From Actinopolymorpha rutila (GTDB taxonomy: Bacteria > Actinomycetota > Actinomycetes > Propionibacteriales > Actinopolymorphaceae): a DNA stretch of 64,000 bases. The position numbers and the translations under genes were made by a program. Below, piece after piece: positions 37,298-46,032 of the stretch. The DNA is taken from assembly GCF_013407855.1 (NCBI RefSeq), contig NZ_JACBZH010000001.1:4216001-4280000 (forward strand), given 5' to 3'. The notes under the pieces were generated by a model. That model saw only the letters and a list, made by a program, of their open reading frames with translations, had not been told where the DNA came from and did no database searches. Each line of letters starts with the position of its first letter. The first letter of the stretch is position 1.

Positions 37298-39127
37298 CTA
37301 TCTGAGGGCGCGGTCGAGGTTGTACGCGGCGCTGATCAGCGCAAGGTGGGTGAAGGCTTGTGGGAAGTTGCCGAGCTGTTCGCCGGTGGCGCCGATCTGT
37401 TCGGAATACAGCCCGAGATGGTTGGCGTAGGTGAGCATCTTGTCGAACGCCAGGCGGGCGTCTTCGACTCTCCCGGCTCGGGCGAGCGCCTCGACGTACC
37501 AGAAGCTACACAGCGACATGGTTCCTTCACAGCCGCGCAGACCATCCGGGCTGGCGCCGGGATCGTAGCGGTACACGAGCGAGTCCGAGACCAGATCGCT
37601 GGAGATGGCATCCAGCGTGGCCAGCCAGCGAGAGTCTGTGGGGGCGACGAACTTGACCAGCGGCATGATGAGCAGCGACGCGTCGAGCACATCGTCCTCG
37701 TAGTGTTGAACGAATGCCCGCCGTCGCGTTGACCAACCATTGGACAGAACCTGCCGGTAGATCGCGTCGCGCTGCCTCGCCCACTTGACCTCGTTGGCCG
37801 GAAGGCCGCGCTGCCGGGCGATTCTGATCGCGCGTTCGATCGCCACCCATGACAGCACGCGGGTGTACGTAAAATGCTTGGGTCCACCGCGGGTCTCCCA
37901 GATCCCTTCGTCGGCTTGGTCCCAGTGCTCGCACAGCCAGTCGACGGTTCTGGTGAGATCGTCCCAGAGGTCGATCCCGATGGGCTCACCGTACTTGTTA
38001 TAAAGGTAGACCGAATCGATGAGTTCACCGTAGATGTCAAGCTGTCGCTGTGCGGCGGCACCGTTCCCGATGCGGACCGGTGCTGACCCGCGGTAACCCT
38101 CCAAATGAGTTAGTTCTGACTCCGGTAGATCTGCGCGCCCGTCGATGCCGTACATGATCTGCAGCGGCTCGGCCCCCGGACCACGCTGGTCTCGGAGCCG
38201 GTCGCCAAGCCAGCCCATAAATGCCTGTGCTTCCTGGGTGAACCCGAGGCGGAGCAATGCGTAGACCGAGAAGGCGGCGTCTCTGAGCCAGGTATGGCGG
38301 TAGTCCCAGTTGCGTTCGCCTCCGAGCCTTTCCGGAAGACTCGTCGTCGCCGCCGCGACGATAGCTCCCGAGGGGGCGTAGGTCAGCAGTTTCAGTACCA
38401 GCGCGGAGCGGTGTACGACCTCCCGCCAGCGCCCGGTGTAGCGTGATTGGGCGAGCCAACTCCGCCAGAACTGCACGGTCTGACGAAACAGCGTCTCGGC
38501 CTCCCGCGTGGGGCAGACGCGCGGCACGATGCTGCTGGTCAGCCTGTCAAGGACGAATGCTGCGGTCTCGCCCTCGCCCAACACGAATCGTCCAGTGACA
38601 TCCTGATCGGATTGGTCCAGCTGGACCGTGGCCGACAGCGCCAGAGCCAGCGACGCCCCCTCGAAGATGGCGTGCCCGCCTTCGAAACGAAGCTTGTGCT
38701 GCTCGCGCCCGTAGTCGAAGCGGGGCGCAACCTCGATCGCGAAGGGCACGCTCCCCCGTGTGCACACGACACGACGGACCAGCCGGTGTCGCTCCACCTC
38801 CCTGACATCCCCCATGATGGGCATGAAATCCTGAATCTCGGCCACACCACCCGCCGTGAAGAAGCGCGTGATCAGAATATTGGTGTCCGGAAAATACAGC
38901 TGCTTGGACGTGATCGGCTCTTCTGGGCGCAACGCGAACCTTCCGCCGCGACGCGCATCGAGAATCGCGGCGAATACACTGGGAGCATCAAAGCGGGGAC
39001 AGCAATACCAGTCGATCGTCCCGTCCGTGCCAACCAGTGCACACGTGCGTAGATCGCCGATCACGCCGTGGTCGGCAATCGGAAGATAGTCGTCGGTGAC
39101 ACGGGAATTACTACTGAAGGTTGCCAT
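37298..39127 (-). CDS. Glycoside hydrolase family 15 (trehalase/glucoamylase-like)
   Basis: A 609-residue GH15 protein. An N-terminal beta-sandwich (about residues 1-240) starts YLPIADHGVIGDLRTCALVG and continues DGTIDWYCCPRFDAPSVFAA. The (alpha/alpha)6 barrel has GGERNWDYRHTWLRDAAFSV, which carries the sugar-binding Trp-Arg-Asp motif, and DEGIWETRGGPKHFTYTRVL, which carries the catalytic Glu. This is the layout of actinobacterial trehalases and glucodextranase-like enzymes. ATG 39127 is preceded by AAAGGA at eight bases. No signal peptide is seen, so it acts in the cytoplasm, probably on trehalose or short alpha-glucans. Confidence 0.88.
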   Translation of the reverse strand: MATFSSNSRVTDDYLPIADHGVIGDLRTCALVGTDGTIDWYCCPRFDAPSVFAAILDARRGGRFALRPEEPITSKQLYFPDTNILITRFFTAGGVAEIQDFMPIMGDVREVERHRLVRRVVCTRGSVPFAIEVAPRFDYGREQHKLRFEGGHAIFEGASLALALSATVQLDQSDQDVTGRFVLGEGETAAFVLDRLTSSIVPRVCPTREAETLFRQTVQFWRSWLAQSRYTGRWREVVHRSALVLKLLTYAPSGAIVAAATTSLPERLGGERNWDYRHTWLRDAAFSVYALLRLGFTQEAQAFMGWLGDRLRDQRGPGAEPLQIMYGIDGRADLPESELTHLEGYRGSAPVRIGNGAAAQRQLDIYGELIDSVYLYNKYGEPIGIDLWDDLTRTVDWLCEHWDQADEGIWETRGGPKHFTYTRVLSWVAIERAIRIARQRGLPANEVKWARQRDAIYRQVLSNGWSTRRRAFVQHYEDDVLDASLLIMPLVKFVAPTDSRWLATLDAISSDLVSDSLVYRYDPGASPDGLRGCEGTMSLCSFWYVEALARAGRVEDARLAFDKMLTYANHLGLYSEQIGATGEQLGNFPQAFTHLALISAAYNLDRALR

Positions 39128-39599
39128 CGCTCTCGTCCTTTTTGGAAACTCCGACTGTCGCGGCAGGCAGCGATCAGGTTGGCCGTCGCCCCTCCCGTCC
39201 TGCAAGCCGCAGGCGACGCTGAGCACCTCTATCCCTAAGGCTGTCGGGCGCGCAAGGCCAGCTTCGCGCGAGCTCCCCTCAGTCGACGCTAGCGCGAAAG
39301 CCATGAAGCCATGGGCTGCCGGGTTTACCCGCATTAATGCCTACCCCTGCCAGCAGGTCCAGACCCGGTTCCAGCCTTGCCCGAGGCGGACAGCCACAGC
39401 TGTTAATAGATGACATGTCGTGCCACGACCGACAGCCCAAGCGAACCTGGTGCCAGCAGCAACACCGGGCCGGACGGCTTGCAGCGACGCGGATACATCG
39501 ACCCCGGTGACCTGCCGCCGATCGTGTCGGCGGACAGTAAGCGTCGAACGTCGGTTCACAACGCCATCAGCCGGGACTGTCCGAGTCCCTTGGCGTTCC
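39128..39599. other. Intergenic region, no gene seen
   Basis: About 470 bases between the GH15 gene and a minus-strand VOC gene. No recognisable protein, RNA or repeat was found in it. The GH15 promoter should lie at its left edge. Confidence 0.5.
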
Positions 39600-39986
39600 T
39601 CAGGTCGGCCAACCGCCGTAGGGAACCGTGAGGATCTCCAGGCCGTGCCCATCCGGGTCATCCCAGTACAGTCCGCGACCACCGTCGTTGGTGTTGGTCT
39701 CCCCCTCGACCTGGTGTGCAGGGTCGGCCCACCAGGTGAGACCGCGCTCCCGGATTCGGGCATGGATGGCGTCGAAGTCCTGCTCGGAGACCAGGAAGGC
39801 GTAGTGCTGCGGATGAGGCTCTCCGTGGTCGTCGGCGAAGTCGAGCGACACATCGTTGTCGACCTGCACGACGACGAACGGCCCAAAGACCGTTGGCTTC
39901 GGGAGACCGAGGATGTCGACGTAGAAGCCGGCAGAGGTGTGCTTGTCAGAACAGCGGACGATCGTGTGGTTGAGCTGGACGGTCAT
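39600..39986 (-). CDS. VOC (glyoxalase/bleomycin-resistance) family protein
   Basis: A 128-residue protein of two beta-alpha-beta-beta-beta units: LNHTIVRCSDKHTSAGFYVD in the first, with metal-site His7, and HYAFLVSEQDFDAIHARIRE in the second. It ends GLYWDDPDGHGLEILTVPYG with the conserved Asp-Pro-Asp-Gly-His turn and C-terminal Glu. Candidate ligands of the VOC metal site are therefore present. Function may be lyase, dioxygenase or binding protein; it is not assignable here. Confidence 0.85.
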   Translation of the reverse strand: MTVQLNHTIVRCSDKHTSAGFYVDILGLPKPTVFGPFVVVQVDNDVSLDFADDHGEPHPQHYAFLVSEQDFDAIHARIRERGLTWWADPAHQVEGETNTNDGGRGLYWDDPDGHGLEILTVPYGGWPT

Positions 39987-40427
39987 AACGGACTCCCTTC
40001 TCGCCTACAGTGTCCCGCTCCATTCGGGCGTCACGCCAGCGAAAGGAAGTCGCCCACCTCGACAGCGCTCCGAGGCCACGGACAAGGCCAACGAGGGCCC
40101 GAGCGGCAGGGCTCCCTCTCCGCTGTGACGAGACTGGAAAGGGGCACGACGCATGAGACGGTGTAGCTGGACATGCCACGGACGTCCAGGTGCGTGCACC
40201 TCATACCCACCGTGTCCTCCGCTTGGAAGCAGGACCGGCACTTCATGGTGTTGAACGCCCTGGGTGGACAGGGAGACTGGGGGTTAAGTTCAGCTCGTCA
40301 CGGTATGGATCCCGTGCGGCCAAGTTTCTGGTGTCGCGCCGGATCCGTGGAGTCGTCGCCACGCCAACCCCGATCTAGCTTGGAACAGAGGTCCTTTACC
40401 GGCACCGGTTCCAACGAGAGGTCGATG
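39987..40427. other. Intergenic region, no confident gene
   Basis: About 440 bases between the divergent VOC and FMN reductase genes. A minus-strand frame near 40130-40246 begins MKCRSCFQAEDTVGMRC, with three cysteines reminiscent of a small zinc ribbon. It soon turns into low-quality sequence and is not called as a gene. Confidence 0.4.
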
Positions 40428-41126
40428 ATGAGAGATACCGAGCGTGCAGGCCCGGTGGGGTCTCTGCGGTTCCTGGTGTTCTCGGCCTCACTGCGATCAG
40501 GCTCGCTCAACACCACCCTGGCGAACCTGGCCGCCGAGATCATCAAGTCACAAGGCGGCGACGTCGATCTGGGCTCGATGTCAGACTTCGACACACCGTC
40601 CTACAACGCAGACGTGGAGCAGGCCGACGGCTTCCCTCCCGGCGCGGAGGAATTGCGCCAGCGGCTGGAGTTGTGCGACGCGTTCGTCATCGCATCACCG
40701 GAGCACAACGGCTCTGTACCCGGACTCCTCAAGAACCTGATCGACTGGGTGTCGCGCTACCGACCCCAGCCGTTCAACGAGCGCCACTGCCTGCTGCTCT
40801 CGGCTTCCCCGTCGATGGTCGGCGGCAACCGCGGGCTGTGGGCACTGCGGGTCCCCCTCGAGCACCTCGGCGCCCGGGTCTACCCGGACATGTTCTCCCT
40901 CGCCCAGGCGCACAACGCCTTCGACGACCACGGACACCTCACCAATGAGCAACTGCACGTCAGGTTCGAGTCCACAATCGTCAACTTCATGGACCTCGTC
41001 GAGGCGTCAACCCACTATCCGTGCATCAAGCGAGCCTGGGTGGAGTTCCTCGGCGAGCACCCCGACCCTGCAATCGACCGGGTGGACGACCATGACCCCC
41101 GCCAGTTGCGGGTGCCACACGGCTGA
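40428..41126 (+). CDS. NADPH-dependent FMN reductase family protein
   Basis: A 232-residue flavodoxin-like reductase. The N-terminal phosphate-binding loop is VFSASLRSGSLNTTLANLAA. SPEHNGSVPGLLKNLIDWVS forms the isoalloxazine-contacting segment, as in ArsH/SsuE/YieF-type reductases. Two adjacent ATG codons (40425 and 40428) are possible; 40428 has AGAGG six bases upstream. It reduces flavins, quinones or chromate-like acceptors in the cytoplasm. A quinone reductase relic lies just downstream. Confidence 0.85.
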   Translation: MRDTERAGPVGSLRFLVFSASLRSGSLNTTLANLAAEIIKSQGGDVDLGSMSDFDTPSYNADVEQADGFPPGAEELRQRLELCDAFVIASPEHNGSVPGLLKNLIDWVSRYRPQPFNERHCLLLSASPSMVGGNRGLWALRVPLEHLGARVYPDMFSLAQAHNAFDDHGHLTNEQLHVRFESTIVNFMDLVEASTHYPCIKRAWVEFLGEHPDPAIDRVDDHDPRQLRVPHG

Positions 41127-41321
41127 CCCGGGACACGATGCTGATCAGACCCCGCACAGTTCCTGTCGCCGCATCTCCCCAGCGCAGGACGCGTTACCGC
41201 CTGGCGAAGAGAACGCACAACACCATCTACGCCGAACAAGCGCGGCGCCTCCCAGGCTTTGAGGCCTTGCCGAGTACGCACGCCAAACTGCTGAAGTTCG
41301 CACCATGGTCGGGGAGAGATC

Positions 41322-41755
41322 ATGCCAAAGGCAGTCAGGTACGACGAGTTCGGCGGGATCGACGTGTTGCAGCTCGAAGAGGTAGAACGCCCGGTGCCGG
41401 GGACGGGCAGGTCCTCGTACGGGTGAAGGCGGCCGGCACCAACCCCAGCGAGGCGGTCATACGCACAGGGGCGGTGGCAGACCCGTTCCCGTCGACGTCC
41501 CGTCCGGGCAGGACAGCGACCTCGCCGGGGTCATCGAAGAGGTCGGCGCCGGGGTCGGCGGATTCTCTCCCGGCGACGAGGTGATCGGGTTCTCGAACAG
41601 GCGGGCCTCCCAGGCCGAGCTGGTCCTGGTCGAGGCCAGCGACCCCACGCGCAAGCCGAAGGAGGTCTCATGGGAAGCAGCCGGCGGCCTGTACGTCGCC
41701 GGCGCGACCGCGTGGGCAGCGGTCCACGCCGTCCAGCTCAACGCAACCCTTGAAG
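41322..41755 (+). pseudogene. Quinone reductase/zinc-type alcohol dehydrogenase remnant
   Basis: After GGGGAGAG and ATG 41322 the sequence reads MPKAVRYDEFGGIDVLQLEE. It then changes frame for GQVLVRVKAAGTNPSEAVIR and again for SGQDSDLAGVIEEVGAGVGG. The last part is FSPGDEVIGFSNRRASQAEL and GGLYVAGATAWAAVHAVQLN. This is the N-terminal half of a medium-chain NADPH:quinone reductase broken by at least two frameshifts. The nucleotide-binding half is lost, and a sulfatase fragment follows from about 41770. Confidence 0.75.
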
Positions 41756-41769
41756 GCGACCCCAGCGGA

Positions 41770-42042
41770 GGATCAATGGGACGCGCAGGCCCCGTCGTAC
41801 ATCCAGCCCTTCCCCTCGGCCAGCGGAGCGTTGCACGCGGGCGAGCCCGCACAACTGGACAGTCCGCCGTTGTCGGACGTGAAGATCACAAGTTTGTTGT
41901 CGGTTTTGCCCGGCGCGGTCGAGGGCGGTGTCCAGGAGGGGTCCGATGTTGCAGTCGAGGTTCTCGAACATCGCCGTAGGCGGGGTCGGACTGTACGACT
42001 TGCCGCTGGACATACTTGGTGGCGCTGATGCCACGGCAGCAT
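41770..42042 (-). pseudogene. Sulfatase internal fragment, partial copy of the 60364-61788 gene
   Basis: The minus strand retains LVIFTSDNGGLSSCAGSPAC and NAPLAEGKGWMYDG. The DNA is closely similar to about 60835-61096, inside the intact sulfatase gene. The fragment has frameshifts, lacks the CxPxR active site, and is inserted where the quinone reductase gene breaks off. It is a duplicated scrap of either this gene or a close paralogue. Confidence 0.75.
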
Positions 42043-42082
42043 CGACTCACGATCGACCGCCGCGGTGGCCGATCGTTAGGTT

Positions 42083-43396
42083 GTGATCATGACGCCCCTG
42101 ACCTCGCAACGCTGGCAGGAGACGCTCGATAGGCTGTGCCGCGTCCACTCGGTGCCCGGCGCGTCGCTGGCGGTGCTTGCCGACGGCGAGGTGCACACGG
42201 TCGCGGCGGGGGTCGTCAACACCGGCACGGGCGTGGAAACCACCGCCGACGCGGTGTTCCAGCTCGGCTCGCTCAGCAAGCTCTACACGACGACGCTCGT
42301 CGCCGGACTGGTCCAGGATGGCCGGCTGACAGCCCACACCCGGATCCGCGACATCCTGCCGGAGTTCCGCCTCGCGACCCAAGGAGCCGCCGACGCGATC
42401 ACCGTACGGCAGATCCTCTCCCACACCAGCGGCCTCGACGGCGACTTCTACCGCGACACCGGTCGCGGCGACGACTGCCTGGCGCGGTACGTCGAGGAAT
42501 GCGCGGAGCTGGACCTGGTACACCCTCCCGGTACGGCGATGTCGTACAGCAACGCCGGCTACAGCCTCCTCGGCCGAGTCGCCGAACGTGTCACCGGTCT
42601 CACCTGGGACACCGCCCTCAGTCGACGGGTGCTCGACCCTCTGCGCGTCACGCACACCGGCACTCTGCCCGAAGGCATGCTGCGCCACCGCGCAGCAGTC
42701 GGCCACGAGGACTCACCTCGAACACCCGTCGATCGACTGGTCCTGCCGCGTTCCACCGGCCCGGCCGGCGGGGTGTGGGCCAGCGCGGCCGACATGCTGG
42801 GACTCGTCCGGCTGCACCTGCGTGACCCGTCTCTCGCCTGGCTGCGTGAGCCGCACGCCGAGGTGCCCGACGAAGGCCGACCCATCCGAAGGGCCCTCGG
42901 GTGGATTCAGTACGACTGGGACGGCCGCGAGGTGTTCGGCCACGACGGCGAGGCGATCGGCCAGTACGCCTTCCTGCGGGTCGTGCCGGACCGGCAGGTA
43001 GCTGTGGCGCTGCTGACCAATGCCTACTCCGTTCCCCTGTACCTGGAGCTCTTCACCACCCTCCTCGCCGAACTCGCCGACCTGGCCGTGCCGCGGTTCA
43101 CCGTCCCGGTCCCATCCCCAGAGATCGACATCACGCCCTGGGTCGGCACGTACCGCAACCTCACCCGCGAAGCCACCATCGAATCCCGCGGCGGTCAGCC
43201 CTGGGTCACGATGCGGTTCGCCAACGAATTGGTCACTGCCGGTTTCACCCAGCAGATCCGGCTGACACCAGTCAGCAAAACGCTGTTCGCGGACCGAACA
43301 GACGGGTATCCGCGCTCGTGGACCTTCCGGCACCTCCCCGACGGCAGGCCATACCTGCACCTCGGCGGACGCCTACTCCCCCGCGTCAGCGATTGA
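42083..43396 (+). CDS. Serine hydrolase, class C beta-lactamase fold
   Basis: A 437-residue protein with the three motifs of the beta-lactamase/D-Ala-D-Ala peptidase fold: FQLGSLSKLYTTTLVAGL with the Ser-x2-Lys nucleophile, the Tyr-x-Asn motif in MSYSNAGYSLLGRV, and VFGHDGEAIGQYAF with His-x-Gly. A C-terminal domain of about 100 residues follows, as in esterase EstB and related enzymes. There is no signal peptide, so an intracellular esterase or amidase is more likely than a secreted beta-lactamase. The start may be GTG 42083 or ATG 42089. Confidence 0.85.
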   Translation: MIMTPLTSQRWQETLDRLCRVHSVPGASLAVLADGEVHTVAAGVVNTGTGVETTADAVFQLGSLSKLYTTTLVAGLVQDGRLTAHTRIRDILPEFRLATQGAADAITVRQILSHTSGLDGDFYRDTGRGDDCLARYVEECAELDLVHPPGTAMSYSNAGYSLLGRVAERVTGLTWDTALSRRVLDPLRVTHTGTLPEGMLRHRAAVGHEDSPRTPVDRLVLPRSTGPAGGVWASAADMLGLVRLHLRDPSLAWLREPHAEVPDEGRPIRRALGWIQYDWDGREVFGHDGEAIGQYAFLRVVPDRQVAVALLTNAYSVPLYLELFTTLLAELADLAVPRFTVPVPSPEIDITPWVGTYRNLTREATIESRGGQPWVTMRFANELVTAGFTQQIRLTPVSKTLFADRTDGYPRSWTFRHLPDGRPYLHLGGRLLPRVSD

Positions 43397-43420
43397 CCCA
43401 AGCCCAAACCACGACGCATA

Positions 43421-44320
43421 GGCTGGAGTTGCCCCGCTTTGACGGACAGGGTTGATGGCTTGGTCAGGCTATCTGCGTGGTGACCTGCTCGGCGTTGGCG
43501 TGTTCGTACTCGGTGGGTGTCAGGTAGCCGAGCGCGGAGTGAAGCCGGGTGCCGTTGTACCAGGCGATGTAGTCGACGATTGCGTGGCGGGCGTGGGCTC
43601 GGGTGGGCCAGGGCTGGGTGTCGAGGCATTCGCCTTTGAGTGAGGCGAAGAACGATTCGGCCAGGGCGTTGTCCCAGCACTGCCGGTCCGGCCGACCGAC
43701 AGCCTGACGTCGTAGTCGATGGCGAGGTCTGCGAAGGCGGCCGAGGTGTATTGACAGCCTCTGTCGGAGTGAAAGATCACCCCGGCGTGCGGGTCGCGGG
43801 CCGCGACGGCGTTGGTCAGGGCGTCGGCGACCAGGTTGGTGCGCAGGTGGTCGGCCATCGCGTGGCCGACGACCTTGCGGGAGGAGATGTCGATGACCGT
43901 GGCCAGGTACAGCCAGCCCTGCCACGTCGGCACGTAGGTGATGTCACCACACCAGCGGGCGTTGATCCTGGCGGCGTCGACGGTGAAGTCGCGGCGGATC
44001 AGGTCCGCCCGGGCCGCCGCATCCGGGTCAGGGATCGTGGTCTTCGTCCACCGCTTCGGCGTCCGCCCGGCCAGGTCAGCCTCGCGCATCAGCCGGGCCA
44101 CCCGCTTCCTGCCGTGCCGCCTGCCGCACCGGGCCAGTTCGGCGTGGATCCGCGGGGCGCCGTATCGGCCCTTGGAGGTGGCGTGCAGCTGGCTGATCTG
44201 CTCGGTCAGTGCGACGTCTTCACGCGCTCGAGCGGAGGGCCGGCCGGTGCGGTGGGTGTAGTAGGCGGCACGGGAGACCTCCAGCAACTCACACGCCCGT
44301 TTGACGTTGTGGTCGCCGAC
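43421..44320 (-). mobile_element. IS3-family insertion sequence, truncated
   Basis: A partial IS3-like element containing only orfB. Its outer end is probably near 43421-43445, where GGAGTTGCCCCGC and TTTGACGGACAG resemble an IS3 terminal repeat. The other end is cut at about 44320, where AAA-ATPase sequence begins. orfA and the second terminal repeat are missing and no target duplication was found, so it is immobile on its own. Confidence 0.7.
43464..44316 (-). pseudogene. IS3-family transposase OrfB, frameshifted
   Basis: The minus strand encodes the OrfB core: KRACELLEVSRAAYY, the HTH_21 region SKGRYGAPRIHAELARCGRR, and an rve integrase core with Asp in RWCGDITYVPT and Asp in GVIFHSDRGCQYTS. 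One base is missing near 43680, so the third part, CWDNALAESFFASLKGECLD with the catalytic Glu, continues in another frame to TGA at 43464. OrfA is absent. Active transposase cannot be made from this copy. Confidence 0.85.
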
Positions 44321-44331
44321 TCCTGGCCGGG

Positions 44332-45219
44332 GTGGAGGAGCTGATGCGGGAACGCAACGTGTTCCGCGGCAAGGTGGTCTCGATCAGCCCGAACAGATCA
44401 TTCGAGGAAGGGGCCGGCCCGATCTCGTTCCACCGACGGCCGAGTATGGGCCGGGACGCGATCGTGTTGCCGGACGGGCTGTTGGAACGTGTCGAGCGTC
44501 AGGTCCTCGGGGTGGCTCGGCACGGGGATCGGCTGCGTGCCGCCGGCCAGCAACTGCGGCGGGGCGTTCTGCTCTACGGCCCGCCCGGCACCGGCAAGAC
44601 CCACACGCTCAGGTACCTGCTGTCCCGGCTGCCCGACTTCACGGTGGTGCTGCTCACCGGCACCAGTCTGGGGTTCATCGGCCCGGCGTGTGCCCTGGCC
44701 CGGATGTTGCAACCCGCGCTGGTGGTCCTGGAGGACTGCGATCTGGTCGCCGAGGCCCGGGACTTCGCCCCCGGGATGGAGAATCCGCTGCTCTTTGAGA
44801 TGTTGAACGAGATGGACGGCATCGAGGACGACGTGGACGTGGCGTTCCTGCTCACCACCAACCGGGCCGACCTGCTCGAACCCGCACTCGCGCAACGCCC
44901 CGGCCGGGTCGACCTCGCGGTCGAGATCCCGCTACCCGACGCCGCCGGGCGGGCCCGGCTGCTCCAGCTGTACGGCCCCGATCTCAAGCTGCCGCCCGAG
45001 GTACTGGCCGAACTCGTGGCACGCACCGACGGGACCACCGCCTCCTTCGCGAAGGAACTCGTTCGCCGGGCGATCCTGCTGTCCGCCGAACGCGGCGCCG
45101 ACGAGGCCGCAGCGGAGGACCTGCGTGCCGCCGCGGACGAACTACTGTCAGACCGCGACGCCCTCACCCGCCGGCTCCTGGGCGCCGCGGACGCCCCCGA
45201 TCCGGAGCCCACCTACTGA
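44332..45219 (+). CDS. AAA+ ATPase, 5'-truncated
   Basis: The 295 residues cover a full AAA module: Walker A LLYGPPGTGKTHTLRYLL, Walker B LVVLEDCDL, sensor 1 FLLTTNRADLLEPAL and the arginine-finger region QRPGRVDLAVEIPLP, followed by the helical lid. Related actinobacterial proteins carry an extra N-terminal region of more than 100 residues. Here the gene begins exactly at the broken end of the IS3 element, so the N-terminus was lost. GTG 44332 or ATG 44344 could serve as an accidental start. Function is doubtful. Confidence 0.7.
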   Translation: MEELMRERNVFRGKVVSISPNRSFEEGAGPISFHRRPSMGRDAIVLPDGLLERVERQVLGVARHGDRLRAAGQQLRRGVLLYGPPGTGKTHTLRYLLSRLPDFTVVLLTGTSLGFIGPACALARMLQPALVVLEDCDLVAEARDFAPGMENPLLFEMLNEMDGIEDDVDVAFLLTTNRADLLEPALAQRPGRVDLAVEIPLPDAAGRARLLQLYGPDLKLPPEVLAELVARTDGTTASFAKELVRRAILLSAERGADEAAAEDLRAAADELLSDRDALTRRLLGAADAPDPEPTY

Positions 45220-45279
45220 CCGTCTCGACCGGCCTCCGCCACCTGGAACCTGACCAAAGAACCGCCGTGACACCGCCCA

Positions 45280-45408
45280 CCGATGGGCGGAGGGCTCAAG
45301 GAGATTCCGGCCGTCGAAGATCAGGGGGTTGCGCATCGTGTTCCGTACCGTTGCCCAGTCGACGTCCTTCAGCTGCGGCCACTCGGTGATCACCATCGCC
45401 GCGCCGGC
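45280..45408 (-). pseudogene. UDP-glucose 6-dehydrogenase C-terminal fragment
   Basis: The minus strand reads MVITEWPQLKDVDWATVRNT and MRNPLIFDGRNLLEP. This is the conserved C-terminal NAD-binding end of UDP-glucose/GDP-mannose dehydrogenases. Nothing of the remaining 400 residues is present. It is a relic embedded in a scrap zone. Confidence 0.6.
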
Positions 45409-45439
45409 TTACCGCACGCTGCTGACCGCGTTCGGCGCC

Positions 45440-45900
45440 GACCGTGCATTCCACCGGGCGTGCCATCCTGGCCCCGGGCACCGTACCGCGCTACGTCGGC
45501 TGGCGCGGGCTGATCCCGGAGAACGATCTGCCACCGCAACTGTGGTCGGTGTTCGACGACACCATCAGCTACTGCGTGATGCGCTCGAGGCGCTGCCACA
45601 TCGTCATCTACCCGGTGCCCGGCGCCGACGGTGAGGCGCGCCGGGCACCCGGCGGATCAACTTCGTCTGGTACTGGAACGTGCCCGAGGGTCCCGAGCTG
45701 GTCGACCTGTTCACCGACTCCGACGGGATGTACGGCCAGGCACGGCACCGGCCGGGCACGTCGCGCAGCGCCACATCAACCGGATGCGGGCCGACGCACA
45801 GTCGCTGATGGCGCCGCAGGTCGCGGACCTGGTCTGCGCGGCCCGACGACGACCTGCGCGGCATCTATGATCTTGACCACGATCGCGTCAATGAAGATGG
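45440..45900 (+). pseudogene. FAD-dependent monooxygenase fragments
   Basis: Pieces of a 2,6-dihydroxypyridine-hydroxylase-like flavoprotein occur in three frames: VPRYVGWRGLIPENDLPPQL with WSVFDDTISYCVM and HIVIYPVPGADGE, then RINFVWYWNVPEGPELVDLF, then INRMRADAQSLMAPQVADLV and DDLRGIYDLD. The FAD-binding N-terminus and the C-terminal GD motif are gone. It is a multiply frameshifted remnant. Confidence 0.65.
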
Positions 45901-46032
45901 GCGTCTGGGCCGGCACCCTGCATCCCTGCTCTCGTTGGCAGGCGATGGCGGGGGAAGGCCCCGTTGTTGGACCCTCCCCCACCCAGGTGCCATCAGGTCA
46001 CCTCGTGCCTGCGTGCACCTGGCCGAGCTTGG

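Noticed and set aside
40130-40246. Small zinc-ribbon-like protein starting MKCRSCFQAEDTVGMRC
   Set aside because: Only three cysteines, the rest is low-quality sequence, and no ribosome-binding site was seen.
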